DNA of 64,000 nt from Paraburkholderia tagetis (GCF_022213065.1 NZ_JAKLJA010000034.1:1-64000), one strand, 5' to 3'. Positions 7,939 to 16,412 are shown, counted from the first letter of the stretch. Numbers and translations: made by a program. Notes: generated by a model from the sequence alone, not told the origin.

Positions 7939-9189
7939 TCAGCGGCCGGATCGCTCCCGTCTCCCAGCACGCCGGGCACGCCGCGCAAGCCACGCGCGCT
8001 CGAGCGAGAACGCCGTCCAGCCGAGCGCAGCCCAAGGCCACGTCCACGCGAGCCAGCGCGCCAGCCCATTGAAGTGCAGATAGCGGCCTTGCCGCCAGTC
8101 GGCGAGCAGGACGTCGAAATAGGGACTCACCGGCAGCACGTTCACGAGCACGAGCGAGACGGCCAGCGCCATGGTCGCGGCGGCAGCGCGCGCCGTGCGC
8201 GGCAGGCGCAACGCGAGCAAGGCCGCGAGCGTGCCCCATACGAGCCCCTCGAGCGCGCCAGGCGTCGCCCAGTCGAACAAGAGGCCGCTTTGCGATTGCA
8301 AAAAAGTCGCGCCCGCTTTCACGACGAGCGTCGTCGCGATCAGCAGCACGATGAGCCGCACGCGCGGCGCGCGAGCGCGCATCGGCAGCGAGGCGAACGC
8401 CGCCGCGCCGAACAGGTTGAGCGCGGTGATGAGCGCCTCCCAGCCGGTTTCCGGCAGGCGCGCGGCCAGCGCATCGGACCACGCGCCCAGATGCCAGGCA
8501 GCGGGCGCCCAGTCGAGCACGGCGCTCTGCATCGACACGTCGAAGCGCTCCCAGACCGCACGCGGCCAGTCGCCCATGCCAAAGAGACGCGGCACGGGAA
8601 ACATCGTCGCGAACGGCCAGAGCGCGGCAAGCACCATCAGCGCGCCGGCATCGCGCTCGAACCAGCGAAAGCGCAGCCGTCGGAGGAAGCCGCGTTCGAG
8701 CAGCGCGCCCGTGGCCGGCGCCGCGATCACCGCGCCCAGCAGCGCGCCCAGCGCGTTGGTGGCGAGGTCGAGATTCGAGGCGACGCGTGTGGGCAGCCAG
8801 GTCTGCACCGCCTCCATGACGCCCGACAGCAGCGTGCCGCCCAGCGTGGCGAGCACGACCGCCAGCAGGCCGCGGCAGCGCGGCCACGCGGCGAGCACGG
8901 CAAGCGCGCCGAACGGCATGTAGCCGAGCACATTGGCGACGACGTCGAAGACGGTCCAGTACTTCGGGAAAGGATCGCCGAGATAGTCGAGCGGGCCGAT
9001 CCCGAGCGAGCGCCAGCCCGAGAACGGATACCACGAGGCGTAGACGATCAGCGCGGTGAAGAGCGCGAACGCCTGGCGCGAAAGCGTGGACGCCTGGCGC
9101 GGCCGGGTTTCGGGCGTCGATGTGCCGGCGGCGCCATTGCTGCCGCCGCGCTCCGCGTCTTCCGAATCTCCCGTACCTGCGCCGCTCAT
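7939..9189 (-). CDS. VanZ-like family membrane protein
   Basis: A 416-residue integral membrane protein with roughly ten hydrophobic segments. The N-terminal half carries the VanZ-like signature: DVVANVLGYMPFGALAV followed by SGVMEAVQTWLPTR and SNLDLATNALGALLG. VanZ itself gives low-level teicoplanin resistance, but most members have no known function. The first 35 residues are a hydrophilic Gly/Ser/Thr-rich tail. It starts 58 nt downstream of the MCE-system lipoprotein gene on the same strand, so it may be the last gene of that operon; a functional link is only inferred. Confidence 0.85.
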   Translation of the reverse strand: MSGAGTGDSEDAERGGSNGAAGTSTPETRPRQASTLSRQAFALFTALIVYASWYPFSGWRSLGIGPLDYLGDPFPKYWTVFDVVANVLGYMPFGALAVLAAWPRCRGLLAVVLATLGGTLLSGVMEAVQTWLPTRVASNLDLATNALGALLGAVIAAPATGALLERGFLRRLRFRWFERDAGALMVLAALWPFATMFPVPRLFGMGDWPRAVWERFDVSMQSAVLDWAPAAWHLGAWSDALAARLPETGWEALITALNLFGAAAFASLPMRARAPRVRLIVLLIATTLVVKAGATFLQSQSGLLFDWATPGALEGLVWGTLAALLALRLPRTARAAAATMALAVSLVLVNVLPVSPYFDVLLADWRQGRYLHFNGLARWLAWTWPWAALGWTAFSLERAWLARRARRAGRRERSGR

Positions 9190-9247
9190 GCCGCCAGTCC
9201 CGCCTCTGGTGCGTCCAGCACGCCGACGCGCCCGGACACCGCGTTTC

Positions 9248-9889
9248 TCAAGGCGTGCCGGCGAACGCCTGCGCGCTCAGCCACGCGCCGATCTGGCCCG
9301 TGAAATCGTCGCTCGCCGCGCGCAACGCCGCCACGCCGCCTGCGGCGTCGGGTGTGCTCGCGGGTGCGCGCGCCACGAAGGCCCGCTGCGCGATCACCTT
9401 GCCGCCCCGCATGAGGGTTGCGCGCGCGGCGAGCACGCCGGCGCTTTGCGTCGACGTGTCGAAGACCTGTTCGAACTCGGTGAGCTCGACCTTCAGCATG
9501 GGCGCCGGCACGGCGTCGGCGCCCGAGAGCACCGTGGCGCGCGAGGCGAGCGCGGTGCGCAGGCGCTGCGTGAGCAGATGCGCGGGCGACATCGTCCAGC
9601 GGCTGTCCGCGTAGCGCCCCGAGCGCTGCAAATCGCCGTTCAGGCGGTAGAGGATGCCGTCGTGGTCGAGCGTCGGCGGCGCGCTCACTTCGAGCACCTT
9701 GAGCGGCGGCAGCGATGGCAGCGACTGCGATGTGGGCACCGACTCCTGCTGCGGCCCGAGGTCGTAGCGGATCTCGGAGAGCGTGGCGGAGTTGCCGGCG
9801 CACGCCGCCAGCATGCCGATGGCGAGCGCCGCGAGCGCAGCGCGGCAGAGCCTCGGGAGCGAGCGTGACGAAGTGGCTTGGCGTGACAT
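9248..9889 (-). CDS. ABC-type transport auxiliary lipoprotein (PqiC/YmbA-like)
   Basis: A 213-residue outer- or inner-membrane-anchored lipoprotein of the DUF330/ABC_trans_aux family that accompanies MCE transporters. The signal peptide ends in a clear lipobox LAAC with lipidated C30. The mature part begins with an LRYDLG-like motif (SEIRYDLGPQQ), then the VLEVSAPPTLDHDGILYRL block characteristic of the family. It is the fourth gene of the MCE operon. A 13-bp tandem array separates it from the MCE protein gene. Confidence 0.9.
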   Translation of the reverse strand: MSRQATSSRSLPRLCRAALAALAIGMLAACAGNSATLSEIRYDLGPQQESVPTSQSLPSLPPLKVLEVSAPPTLDHDGILYRLNGDLQRSGRYADSRWTMSPAHLLTQRLRTALASRATVLSGADAVPAPMLKVELTEFEQVFDTSTQSAGVLAARATLMRGGKVIAQRAFVARAPASTPDAAGGVAALRAASDDFTGQIGAWLSAQAFAGTP

Positions 9890-9897
9890 TGCGGTTC

Positions 9898-9975
9898 CTT
9901 CCTGAGATTGCTTCCTGAGATTGCTTCCTGAGGTTGCTTGCCGGGCTTGCTTCCTGGGCGTACTTCTTGAGATTA
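9898..9975. repeat. 13-bp tandem repeat, six units
   Basis: Units of CTTCCTGAGATTG: two exact (9898-9910, 9911-9923), one with a single change (9924-9936), then three more divergent units (9937-9949, 9950-9962, 9963-9975). The array fills most of the spacer between the MCE protein and its lipoprotein partner. Confidence 0.9.
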
Positions 9976-10004
9976 CGTCCAGTCGATGCGATTCATGCGG
10001 CGCC

Positions 10005-10994
10005 CTACTTCCCGCCCGCACCGGCACTGGCGCCAGCGCCAGCGCCAGCGGGCCAGGCAAAGCCCGGCTCGCCCGGCCCCGGCGCGGGCCGCGGCGCGCC
10101 GCCGAACAGCAGGCTGTTCGGGCTCCTGCTGAAGGTGCCCGCCGCCTTGTCCACCGAGCGCATCGCCGAGCGCACATCGTCGGTCAGCGAGTCGACGCGC
10201 GGCAGCGTGTCGTAGCCCACGCGCGCCGAGAGCTGCTGGATCGACGCATCGATCGAGCTCAACGACTGCCCCGCCTGGGCCGCCGCCGTGCCCGCCTTGT
10301 TGAGGTTGGTCTGGAACGGGCCATCCGGGCGATTCAGGTTCGTGACCAGCTGATTGGTCGATTGCAGCGTCTTGCGCAGGTCGTCGACCGCGGCGGGCAG
10401 GTGCTGGGTGGCCGGCCCCAGTTGCAGCGCGACCGCGTTCACGCTGCTCGCGGCCTGCTGCACGCTCGAGACGGCCGCCATGATCTGCTTGCGGTTATCC
10501 TCGTTCAGCATCTCGTCGAGGTCGCCCGCGATGCTGTCGAGCTTGCGCAGGAGCGCGTCGCCGCGCCGCTGCAACTGGTCGAGCAGGCCCGGGCGCAGCG
10601 GAATCTGCGCCACATGCTTCGCCGACGAGGGCAGCGGCGAAAGATCGAGGCCGTTGTCGTCGAGCTGCACGAACGCGATGCCCGTCACGCCCTGCAGCGC
10701 GAGCGTGCCGAAGGTGGAGCGGGTCATCGGCGCCTTCTGGTCGACCAGCACGCGGATACGAATCTGCCCCGGGTGGCTCGGATCGAACTTGATCGATTGC
10801 ACCTTGCCGACGTCGAGCCCGCGATAGCGCACGGCGGCGTCGGGGTAGAGACCCGTGACATTGCTGCGCGAGATGAGGTCGTATGGCACGCGCACGGTAT
10901 GGTCGGCGCTGAAGAAGACGACCGCGAACGCGATCACGGCCAGCAGACCAAGCGTGAAGGCACCCGCCCAGAACGCATGCGCTTTGTTTTCCAT
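10005..10994 (-). CDS. MCE-domain protein (MlaD family)
   Basis: Periplasmic substrate-binding component of an MCE ABC transporter for phospholipids or similar lipids. The 329-residue product has an N-terminal membrane anchor (about 8-29), one MCE domain (about 38-115, with YRGLDVGKVQSI) and a long helical C-terminus rich in Gln/Ser/Asp, ending in a Gly/Ala/Pro tail. The ATG at 10994 lies 2 nt beyond the stop of the ATPase gene; a TTG at 11000 would overlap it by 4 nt. Translational coupling is likely in either case. Confidence 0.92.
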   Translation of the reverse strand: MENKAHAFWAGAFTLGLLAVIAFAVVFFSADHTVRVPYDLISRSNVTGLYPDAAVRYRGLDVGKVQSIKFDPSHPGQIRIRVLVDQKAPMTRSTFGTLALQGVTGIAFVQLDDNGLDLSPLPSSAKHVAQIPLRPGLLDQLQRRGDALLRKLDSIAGDLDEMLNEDNRKQIMAAVSSVQQAASSVNAVALQLGPATQHLPAAVDDLRKTLQSTNQLVTNLNRPDGPFQTNLNKAGTAAAQAGQSLSSIDASIQQLSARVGYDTLPRVDSLTDDVRSAMRSVDKAAGTFSRSPNSLLFGGAPRPAPGPGEPGFAWPAGAGAGASAGAGGK

Positions 10995-10996
10995 CG

Positions 10997-11956
10997 TCAA
11001 TTTCCCTTGTTGGCGACGCCAACCGCGCCCACCGAAGCCGACGCGAGCGCCGCCGCCGGCAGCTTCGCGCGCCGCTCGGGCGGCAGCGCCTGCAGCGCGC
11101 GCCGGCCGCGCATGCCCAAAAAATATTCGCGGATGAACGGATCGTCCACGCAGGCCGCCTCCTCCACGGGAGCGGCCACCAGCACCTTGCGCTCGGCGAT
11201 CACGGCCACGCGCGTGGAAAGCGCGACCATGGCGTCGAGATCGTGCGTGATCAACACGACCGTGAGGCCGAGCGCGCGGTGCAGCGTGCTGATGAGCTCC
11301 ACCACTTCATCGGACGAGCGCGGGTCGAGCCCGGCCGTCGGCTCGTCGAGAAACAGCAGCTCCGGCTCCAGCACGATCGCGCGCGCAAGGCCCACGCGCT
11401 TGACCATGCCGCCCGAAAGCGCGGACGGCATCTTCGAGGCGTGCTTGCACGGCAAGCCGACCATCTCGAGCTTGAGCATCACGATGTCGCGCAACAGGTC
11501 CGTCGGCACCTTGCCGAGCTCGCGCACCGGCTGCGCCACGTTGTCGAACACCGAGAGCGACGAGAACAGCGCGCCGTGCTGAAACAGCATGCCCGTGCGC
11601 GTGCGCATGAGGCGCGCGCGCTCGGGCTCGATCGTCGAGATGTCTTCGCCGAACAACTTGATCGTGCCCGAGGTGGGCCGCTCCAGCCCGAGAATCTGGC
11701 GCACGAGCGTGGTCTTGCCCGCGCCCGAGCCGCCCACGATCGTCACGATCTCGCCGCGGCGGATGTCCAGACTCAGATGCTGATGAACGATGTTGCGCCC
11801 ATAGCGCTTGGTGAGATTGCGCACCTCGATAATGGGCTCGCCGATGACCGGCAGCGGCAAGTCCTCGGCCACTTCCTTGAGCGGCGTGGTCAAGGTGCCG
11901 GTCGTGGTCATCTCGCCTGGCTTGCCGATTGTGCCGATTGTGCCGATCGTGCTCAT
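10997..11956 (-). CDS. MCE-transporter ATP-binding protein (MlaF family)
   Basis: ABC ATPase that powers the MCE lipid transporter. In 319 residues it shows Walker A GGSGAGKTTL, the signature LSGGMVKRV, Walker B LLFLDEPTAGLDP and a switch histidine in ITHDL. The N-terminal 38 residues are an extension beginning with three Thr-Ile-Gly repeats encoded by a 9-bp tandem repeat (11923-11949). The C-terminus has an Ala-rich tail. The ATG at 11956 overlaps the stop of the permease gene by 4 nt. Confidence 0.95.
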   Translation of the reverse strand: MSTIGTIGTIGKPGEMTTTGTLTTPLKEVAEDLPLPVIGEPIIEVRNLTKRYGRNIVHQHLSLDIRRGEIVTIVGGSGAGKTTLVRQILGLERPTSGTIKLFGEDISTIEPERARLMRTRTGMLFQHGALFSSLSVFDNVAQPVRELGKVPTDLLRDIVMLKLEMVGLPCKHASKMPSALSGGMVKRVGLARAIVLEPELLFLDEPTAGLDPRSSDEVVELISTLHRALGLTVVLITHDLDAMVALSTRVAVIAERKVLVAAPVEEAACVDDPFIREYFLGMRGRRALQALPPERRAKLPAAALASASVGAVGVANKGN

Positions 11957-13074
11957 GACAGCCCCACGTTCTGAAACAGGATGGCGAACACGGCGTCGGC
12001 GATGATCACGATGGTGATGGAAGTCACGACCGAGGTGGTCGTGCCTTCGCCGAGGCTCTGCGAGTTCGCCTTGATGCGAAAGCCGAAGTGGCAGCCGACG
12101 ATAGCCACCAGCATGCCGAACGCCACGCCCTTGCCAAGCCCGATCCACAGGTTCGCGATCGGCACCACGCTCGGCAGCGAGCGGATGAAGTACGAAATGT
12201 CGATGCCGAGCACCGCCTTGGCCGCGAGCGCGCCGCCAAGGAGCGCGATCATGTCGGTCCACATCACGAGCAGCGGCATGGCCACGCCCAGCGCGATCAC
12301 GCGCGGCAGGATCAGGCGCAGGCCGTGCGAGATGCCCATCACGCGCATGGCGTCGAGCTCCTCGGTCACGCGCATCACGCCGATCTGCGCGGTGATGGCC
12401 GAGCCCGAGCGCCCCGCGACCAGAATGGCCGAGAGCACCGGCCCGAGCTCGCGGATCACCGCGAGACCGAGAATGTTCACGATGAACTGATTCGCGCCGA
12501 AGAGCCGCAACTGCTGCGCGGACAGATACGACAGCACGATGCCGATCAGGAACGCGACCAGCGCCGTGATCGGCAATGCGCGCGTACCTGCGTTATAGAC
12601 GTTCGAGGAAATCTCGACCCAGGGCGTGATCTTCGGCCTGCGCAGAATGAGAAGCAGATCGAGCACCACGCGGCCGAGCATGGAAAGCCCGCCGTACAGG
12701 TGATCGCCGAACGAAAAGATCGCGAGGCCGAGCTGCGTGATGGGGCCGATGCGCACCACATGCTCCGCCGGCTCGCGCACCGAGTCGAGCAGCGCGATGC
12801 GCTCGAAGATGTCGCGCTGCGTGTCGGACAGCGCCACGAGGTCGGCGGGCAGCTTGTGGCCCCAGACGCGCCAGAGCGCCTGCCCCCCCACGTGATCCAT
12901 GCGCTCGACGCGCGAGAGATCCCATTGCCCGATGCGCTCGCCGACGAGCGCGCGCAGGCGCCGCGCCGCGCCGCCATTGTCGCGGTCGCGCGCGAGCGCC
13001 AGCGCGGTCCATTGACCGGACAGGCGCACGATTTTTCCGTGGGTGCCGGCCGCGATTTCGAGGCCGGGCGGCAT
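11953..13074 (-). CDS. MCE-transporter permease with N-terminal STAS-like domain (MlaE family)
   Basis: Inner-membrane permease of the MCE transporter. The 373-residue product has an N-terminal STAS-like region of about 100 residues and then the MlaE/YrbE permease domain with the family motifs ELGPVLSAILVAGRSGSAITAQ and the EELDAMRVMGI coupling helix that contacts the ATPase. STAS-fused permeases form a known MlaE subgroup. The ATG at 13074 is my choice; upstream codons in frame do not look conserved. It is the first gene of the permease-ATPase-MCE-lipoprotein operon and diverges from birA. Confidence 0.93.
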   Translation of the reverse strand: MPPGLEIAAGTHGKIVRLSGQWTALALARDRDNGGAARRLRALVGERIGQWDLSRVERMDHVGGQALWRVWGHKLPADLVALSDTQRDIFERIALLDSVREPAEHVVRIGPITQLGLAIFSFGDHLYGGLSMLGRVVLDLLLILRRPKITPWVEISSNVYNAGTRALPITALVAFLIGIVLSYLSAQQLRLFGANQFIVNILGLAVIRELGPVLSAILVAGRSGSAITAQIGVMRVTEELDAMRVMGISHGLRLILPRVIALGVAMPLLVMWTDMIALLGGALAAKAVLGIDISYFIRSLPSVVPIANLWIGLGKGVAFGMLVAIVGCHFGFRIKANSQSLGEGTTTSVVTSITIVIIADAVFAILFQNVGLS

Positions 13075-13489
13075 CTCTTGAGTCAAGGCGGGGCGCTCGG
13101 GCAGGAGAAGTGAGCAGTCATTGTAGCGAACGCGCCCCGTTTCGTCGGTCCGGACGCGCACCGATTTCACCGCTGACGCAAGGCGCACGCCGCGCCCCAC
13201 GGCCCGCTGTGGACAATTCTGTGGATGACCTGTTGGCACCCTGTGGGCGGGCTGTGGAATGCTCAAATCTCGAGCACGAATCGGCGCGATTCGGCACCAC
13301 TCATTATGGCGGCGCCTGTGGATGATTCGGTGGATAACCTGTGGGCCAGCTGTGGGCGGCTTGTGGATTGCCTGAATTGCACGCAAAAATCGGGCGGAAT
13401 TTGCACGCGCATTGTGGGCGGCGGTCGGCGTGGTTGCCGCTGCGGCAACCGCTGCGGCAACCACGACGGCAGCCACTACAATATGAGAC
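13075..13489. other. Divergent spacer between the MCE operon and birA
   Basis: This 415-bp region separates two divergent transcription units. It contains a degenerate two-copy repeat (13207-13424) and, close to birA, an inverted repeat GGTTGCC/GGCAACC (about 13433-13451) followed by a second copy of GCTGCGGCAACC. A TACAAT hexamer at 13477-13482 lies only 7 nt before the birA ATG; if it is a -10 box, birA mRNA would be nearly leaderless, but no -35 supports it. Confidence 0.5.
13207..13424. repeat. Two-copy degenerate approximately 109-bp tandem repeat with DnaA-box-like words
   Basis: Copy A (13207-13315) and copy B (13316-13424) align without gaps. By eye the first half is roughly three quarters identical and the second half less. 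Each copy starts with several TGTGG words close to the DnaA box complement TGTGGATAA: 13208-13216, 13220-13228, 13317-13325, 13329-13337 and 13362-13370. None is a perfect consensus box. Confidence 0.65.
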
Positions 13490-14401
13490 ATGAAGACCCC
13501 TACCCCAGATACTCCGAGCGCCGGTGACTGGCGCATCGACCGCGACCGCGCGGTGACGTTGTTCGGCCCAGCCGCGCACGACTGGCCCATCGAGATCGTC
13601 GAGGAAACCGGCTCGACCAACGCCGATTTGATGGCGCGCCTGAAAGCACTGCCGCATCGCGCCAACGCCCTCGCGCGCCCGATCGTGCGGGTCGCTTATC
13701 TACAGACTGCGGGCCGCGGCCGGCGTGGGCGTAGCTGGATTGCCCAGCCCGGCGACGCGCTGCTGTTCTCCATCGCCTGCGTGCTGCCGCGCCCGATCGA
13801 GGGACTTGCGGGGTTGAGCCTCGCCGTCGGCTCGGCGCTCGTGGACGGCCTGCGCGCGCTACCCGTGGCCGCGCCCGGCCAGATCGCGCTCAAGTGGCCC
13901 AACGACGTGCTGCTCGAAGGCGACAAGCTGGTGGGGATCCTCGTCGAGACCGCGTGGAGCACGGCTGACGCCACGGCGGTGGTGATCGGCATCGGCACGA
14001 ACGTGCGTCACCCGGAGGCGCTCGCCGCGAAAGTCGAGGCGCTCAACGCCGACCCGGCTACGCAGCAGGCCGCGCCGGTGCCGGGCGCGGCACCCACCGC
14101 GCTTTCGCGCGTGTGGCCCGCCGCCAATCTCACCGACGTGCTCGCCGCCGAGCTCAACGCACTGGAAAGCGCACTGCAACGCTTCGGCACGGCGGGCTTC
14201 GCGCTGTTTCAGGCGCGCTGGAATGCGTGCCACGCCTATGCGGGCCGCGAGGTCGCGCTCTACGAGCAAGGCGCCGAGCTGCTGCGCGGCGTGGCGGTGG
14301 GCGTGGACGAGCGCGGCCAGTTGCTCGTCGATACCGCGCGCGGCCGCGAGGCCGTCACGACCGGCGATATCTCGCTGCGGCTCGCGGGCAACGGCGCATG
14401 A
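13490..14401 (+). CDS. birA: Biotin--[acetyl-CoA-carboxylase] ligase
   Basis: Activates biotin to biotinyl-AMP and transfers it to carboxylase carrier proteins. The 303-residue product has the biotin/adenylate-binding motif GRGRRGRSW (75-83) and KWPNDV, plus a C-terminal SH3-like domain (VGVDERGQLLVD). It lacks the N-terminal helix-turn-helix of E. coli BirA, so it is the monofunctional group I type and not a repressor. An Ala/Pro-rich insertion (about residues 189-206) is unusual. It overlaps coaX by 4 nt (ATGA). Confidence 0.95.
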   Translation: MKTPTPDTPSAGDWRIDRDRAVTLFGPAAHDWPIEIVEETGSTNADLMARLKALPHRANALARPIVRVAYLQTAGRGRRGRSWIAQPGDALLFSIACVLPRPIEGLAGLSLAVGSALVDGLRALPVAAPGQIALKWPNDVLLEGDKLVGILVETAWSTADATAVVIGIGTNVRHPEALAAKVEALNADPATQQAAPVPGAAPTALSRVWPAANLTDVLAAELNALESALQRFGTAGFALFQARWNACHAYAGREVALYEQGAELLRGVAVGVDERGQLLVDTARGREAVTTGDISLRLAGNGA

Positions 14402-15348
14402 GCGGCACGAGCAGCGCCCCGCGCGCTTGCCCGCCCCCGTATCTCCTGATCGACGCTGGCAATAGCCGGATCAAGTGGGCGCTAGTCGCCGCCGACGGCT
14501 CGCGCCTGCACGCCGGCGCATCGAACCACGACTCGGCTTCGGGCAACGCGGCATCCCCTGCTGATCCGGCCAGCGCTCCCGCCGCCAACGCAGCCACCGC
14601 GCGCGACTTTGCCGACTGGTCGGCGCTGCCCACGCCCGGCAGCGCATGGATCTCGAACGTGGCGGGCGTGGCGGTGGCGCAGCGCATCGACGCCGCGCTC
14701 GACGCCCACTGGCCGGGCCTGTCCCGCACGGTGATCCGCTCGGCCCGACAACAATGCGGCGTGACCAACGGCTATACGACACCCGACGCGCTTGGCAGCG
14801 ACCGCTGGGCCGGCATGATCGGCGCGCGCGCGGCGTTTCCGGACGAGCCGCTCCTCATCGCCACCTTCGGCACCGCCACGACGCTGGAAGCGCTACGCGC
14901 CGACGGCACCTTCGTGGGCGGCCTGATCGCGCCGGGCTGGACGCTCATGATGCGCTCGCTCGGCGAGCACACCGCGCAGTTGCCGGTGCTCGACGCGCAC
15001 AACGCGCGCGGCCTGATCGGCACGACGCGCGACGAGCAGAACGCCGGAGCAGGCGCGGAGGCAGTGCTAGCAGCGGGAGGGGCAACAGCGTCATCAGCAG
15101 GATCGCCCGCATCAGGCCCGTTCTTCGCGATCGACACGAAACGCTCGATCTCGGCGGGTTGCGCGCTCGCCCAGGCGGGCCTCATCGAGCGCGCCTGGGC
15201 CGATTTGCAAGACGCGTGGAAAATGCCGGTGCGGCTGGTGGTGAGCGGTGGCGCGGCCGCCGAAGTGACAGCGGCGCTGAAGGTGCCGCATACTCGCCAC
15301 GACGCATTGGTGCTCGCGGGCCTCGCGCTGATCGCGAAGCAATCCTGA
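14398..15348 (+). CDS. coaX: Type III pantothenate kinase CoaX
   Basis: Phosphorylates pantothenate, the first step of coenzyme A synthesis. The ASKHA-fold motifs are visible: LLIDAGNSRIKWAL (phosphate 1), GSDRWAGMIGA and FGTATTLEAL (phosphate 2), with GGLIAPGWTLMMRSL. The 316-residue length exceeds the usual 255-275 because two Ala/Ser/Gly-rich insertions interrupt conserved segments (about residues 40-67 and 217-241). The ATG overlaps the birA stop, so the genes are coupled, as in other Burkholderia. Confidence 0.94.
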   Translation: MSGTSSAPRACPPPYLLIDAGNSRIKWALVAADGSRLHAGASNHDSASGNAASPADPASAPAANAATARDFADWSALPTPGSAWISNVAGVAVAQRIDAALDAHWPGLSRTVIRSARQQCGVTNGYTTPDALGSDRWAGMIGARAAFPDEPLLIATFGTATTLEALRADGTFVGGLIAPGWTLMMRSLGEHTAQLPVLDAHNARGLIGTTRDEQNAGAGAEAVLAAGGATASSAGSPASGPFFAIDTKRSISAGCALAQAGLIERAWADLQDAWKMPVRLVVSGGAAAEVTAALKVPHTRHDALVLAGLALIAKQS

Positions 15349-15410
15349 GCGCGTGCCGCCGCACGGCGCGGCGGCCATCTTCACGAACGATATCGACGGA
15401 GTCTCACACG

Positions 15411-15650
15411 ATGCTGCGCTGGCTGATCGCCATCCTGATTCTTGCCAACGTGCTCGCCTTCGGAGCGGTCCGCGGCCTGTTCGGCCCCGCCCCTTTGACG
15501 AGCACGTCCGGGAACAAGCAACTGAACCGGCAGATCCATCCGGAAGGCCTCACGGTGCGGCCCATCAAGGCCTCGGAGTCCGTGGACGTGCCGGTGGTGG
15601 GCGGCCCGGTGGCCCCTCCGGACGTTCAGGCCTCCACACTCACGCAGTGA
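15411..15650 (+). CDS. Small single-pass membrane protein
   Basis: A 79-residue protein with one hydrophobic N-terminal segment (about residues 4-24) followed by a polar tail rich in Pro, Val and Ser. It lies 62 nt after coaX on the same strand. I recall that this position in related genomes encodes a longer SPOR-domain protein; here only the membrane anchor and linker are present, with no SPOR domain before the stop. It may be a naturally short member or a truncated remnant. Confidence 0.7.
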   Translation: MLRWLIAILILANVLAFGAVRGLFGPAPLTSTSGNKQLNRQIHPEGLTVRPIKASESVDVPVVGGPVAPPDVQASTLTQ

Positions 15651-15696
15651 TCCCGGCGCGGCGCGCGAGCATTGCGCGCCGGGTCGATGAAACCAC

Positions 15697-16182
15697 TCAG
15701 CCTTGCTGAGCGCGCACCTTCTGCAACAGCTTTGTAGTCGAGCGATCGTGCTCGAAGGCGATTGCCAGCGCCCGCCCGCCCCAACTGCGCACGAGCACCG
15801 ACTCGGGCAGCGCATCCATGTCGTAATCGCCGCCCTTCACGAGAATGTCAGGGTGCACGGCCTCGATCAGTTCGACCGGCGTGCGCTCCTCGAATCGCAC
15901 CACCCAGTCCACGCTCTCCAGCGCAGCCAGCAGCGCCATGCGGTCGCTCTCGTTGTTGATCGGACGGTCGTCGCCCTTGCCCAGCATCCTCACCGAAGCA
16001 TCGCTGTTCACGCCGACGATCAGCGTCGCGCCCAGCGCCTTCGCGTCGGCGAGATAGGTGACGTGCCCGCGATGCAGGATGTCGAAAACGCCATTGGTGA
16101 ACACCACCGGGCCGGTCAGCGAGGCGCGCCGTTGCGCGAGCGCTTCGCGGGTCGTGATCTTGCGTTCGAAGGAAGCGGGCAT
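15697..16182 (-). CDS. rfaE2: D-glycero-beta-D-manno-heptose 1-phosphate adenylyltransferase
   Basis: Adds AMP to heptose 1-phosphate, making ADP-heptose for the lipopolysaccharide inner core. The 161-residue product is the stand-alone nucleotidyltransferase domain equivalent to the C-terminal half of E. coli HldE. It shows FTNGVFDILHRGHVTYL with the HxGH-type motif (H37-H40), VKGGDYD and the C-terminal ST(T)KLL motif. The matching kinase (rfaE1) is not in the window. It is convergent with the small gene ending at 15650. Confidence 0.95.
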   Translation of the reverse strand: MPASFERKITTREALAQRRASLTGPVVFTNGVFDILHRGHVTYLADAKALGATLIVGVNSDASVRMLGKGDDRPINNESDRMALLAALESVDWVVRFEERTPVELIEAVHPDILVKGGDYDMDALPESVLVRSWGGRALAIAFEHDRSTTKLLQKVRAQQG

Positions 16183-16288
16183 GAAATGGGGCTCGAATGG
16201 GGTCCGAATGGATCGCGGCGGACAGTGCCGTCAGAAGCGCCGCGCGATTGAGAACGAAACAGAAAACGAAACAAAAAAGCCGCCGATG

Positions 16289-16322
16289 AAAAAACAGCCC
16301 GTCACGCGCAAGCGTTCCGGGC
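16289..16322 (-). terminator. Probable terminator of the ferritin-like gene
   Basis: On the minus strand GCCCG (16322-16318) pairs with CGGGC (16301-16297), with an inner ACGC/GCGT helix around a TTGC loop, followed by TG and six T (16294-16289). It lies 91 nt beyond the stop of the gene that ends at 16413. Confidence 0.55.
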
Positions 16323-16412
16323 CGTCGGGTTCGTCGTGCCGCGCCGCGACCGGCGCGAGACGAACAGTGTTCAGCGGTGCACGGGCTAGCAGACTAACAA
16401 TCAGACTATCAG

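Noticed and set aside
7774..9303. A 509-codon plus-strand open frame opposite the VanZ-like gene
   Set aside because: The translation is Arg/Gln/Ala low complexity, while the minus strand encodes a coherent membrane protein with VanZ motifs.
9898..9975. CRISPR array
   Set aside because: Units are contiguous 13-mers without spacers. No array of 24-48 bp repeats separated by unique spacers occurs anywhere in the window.
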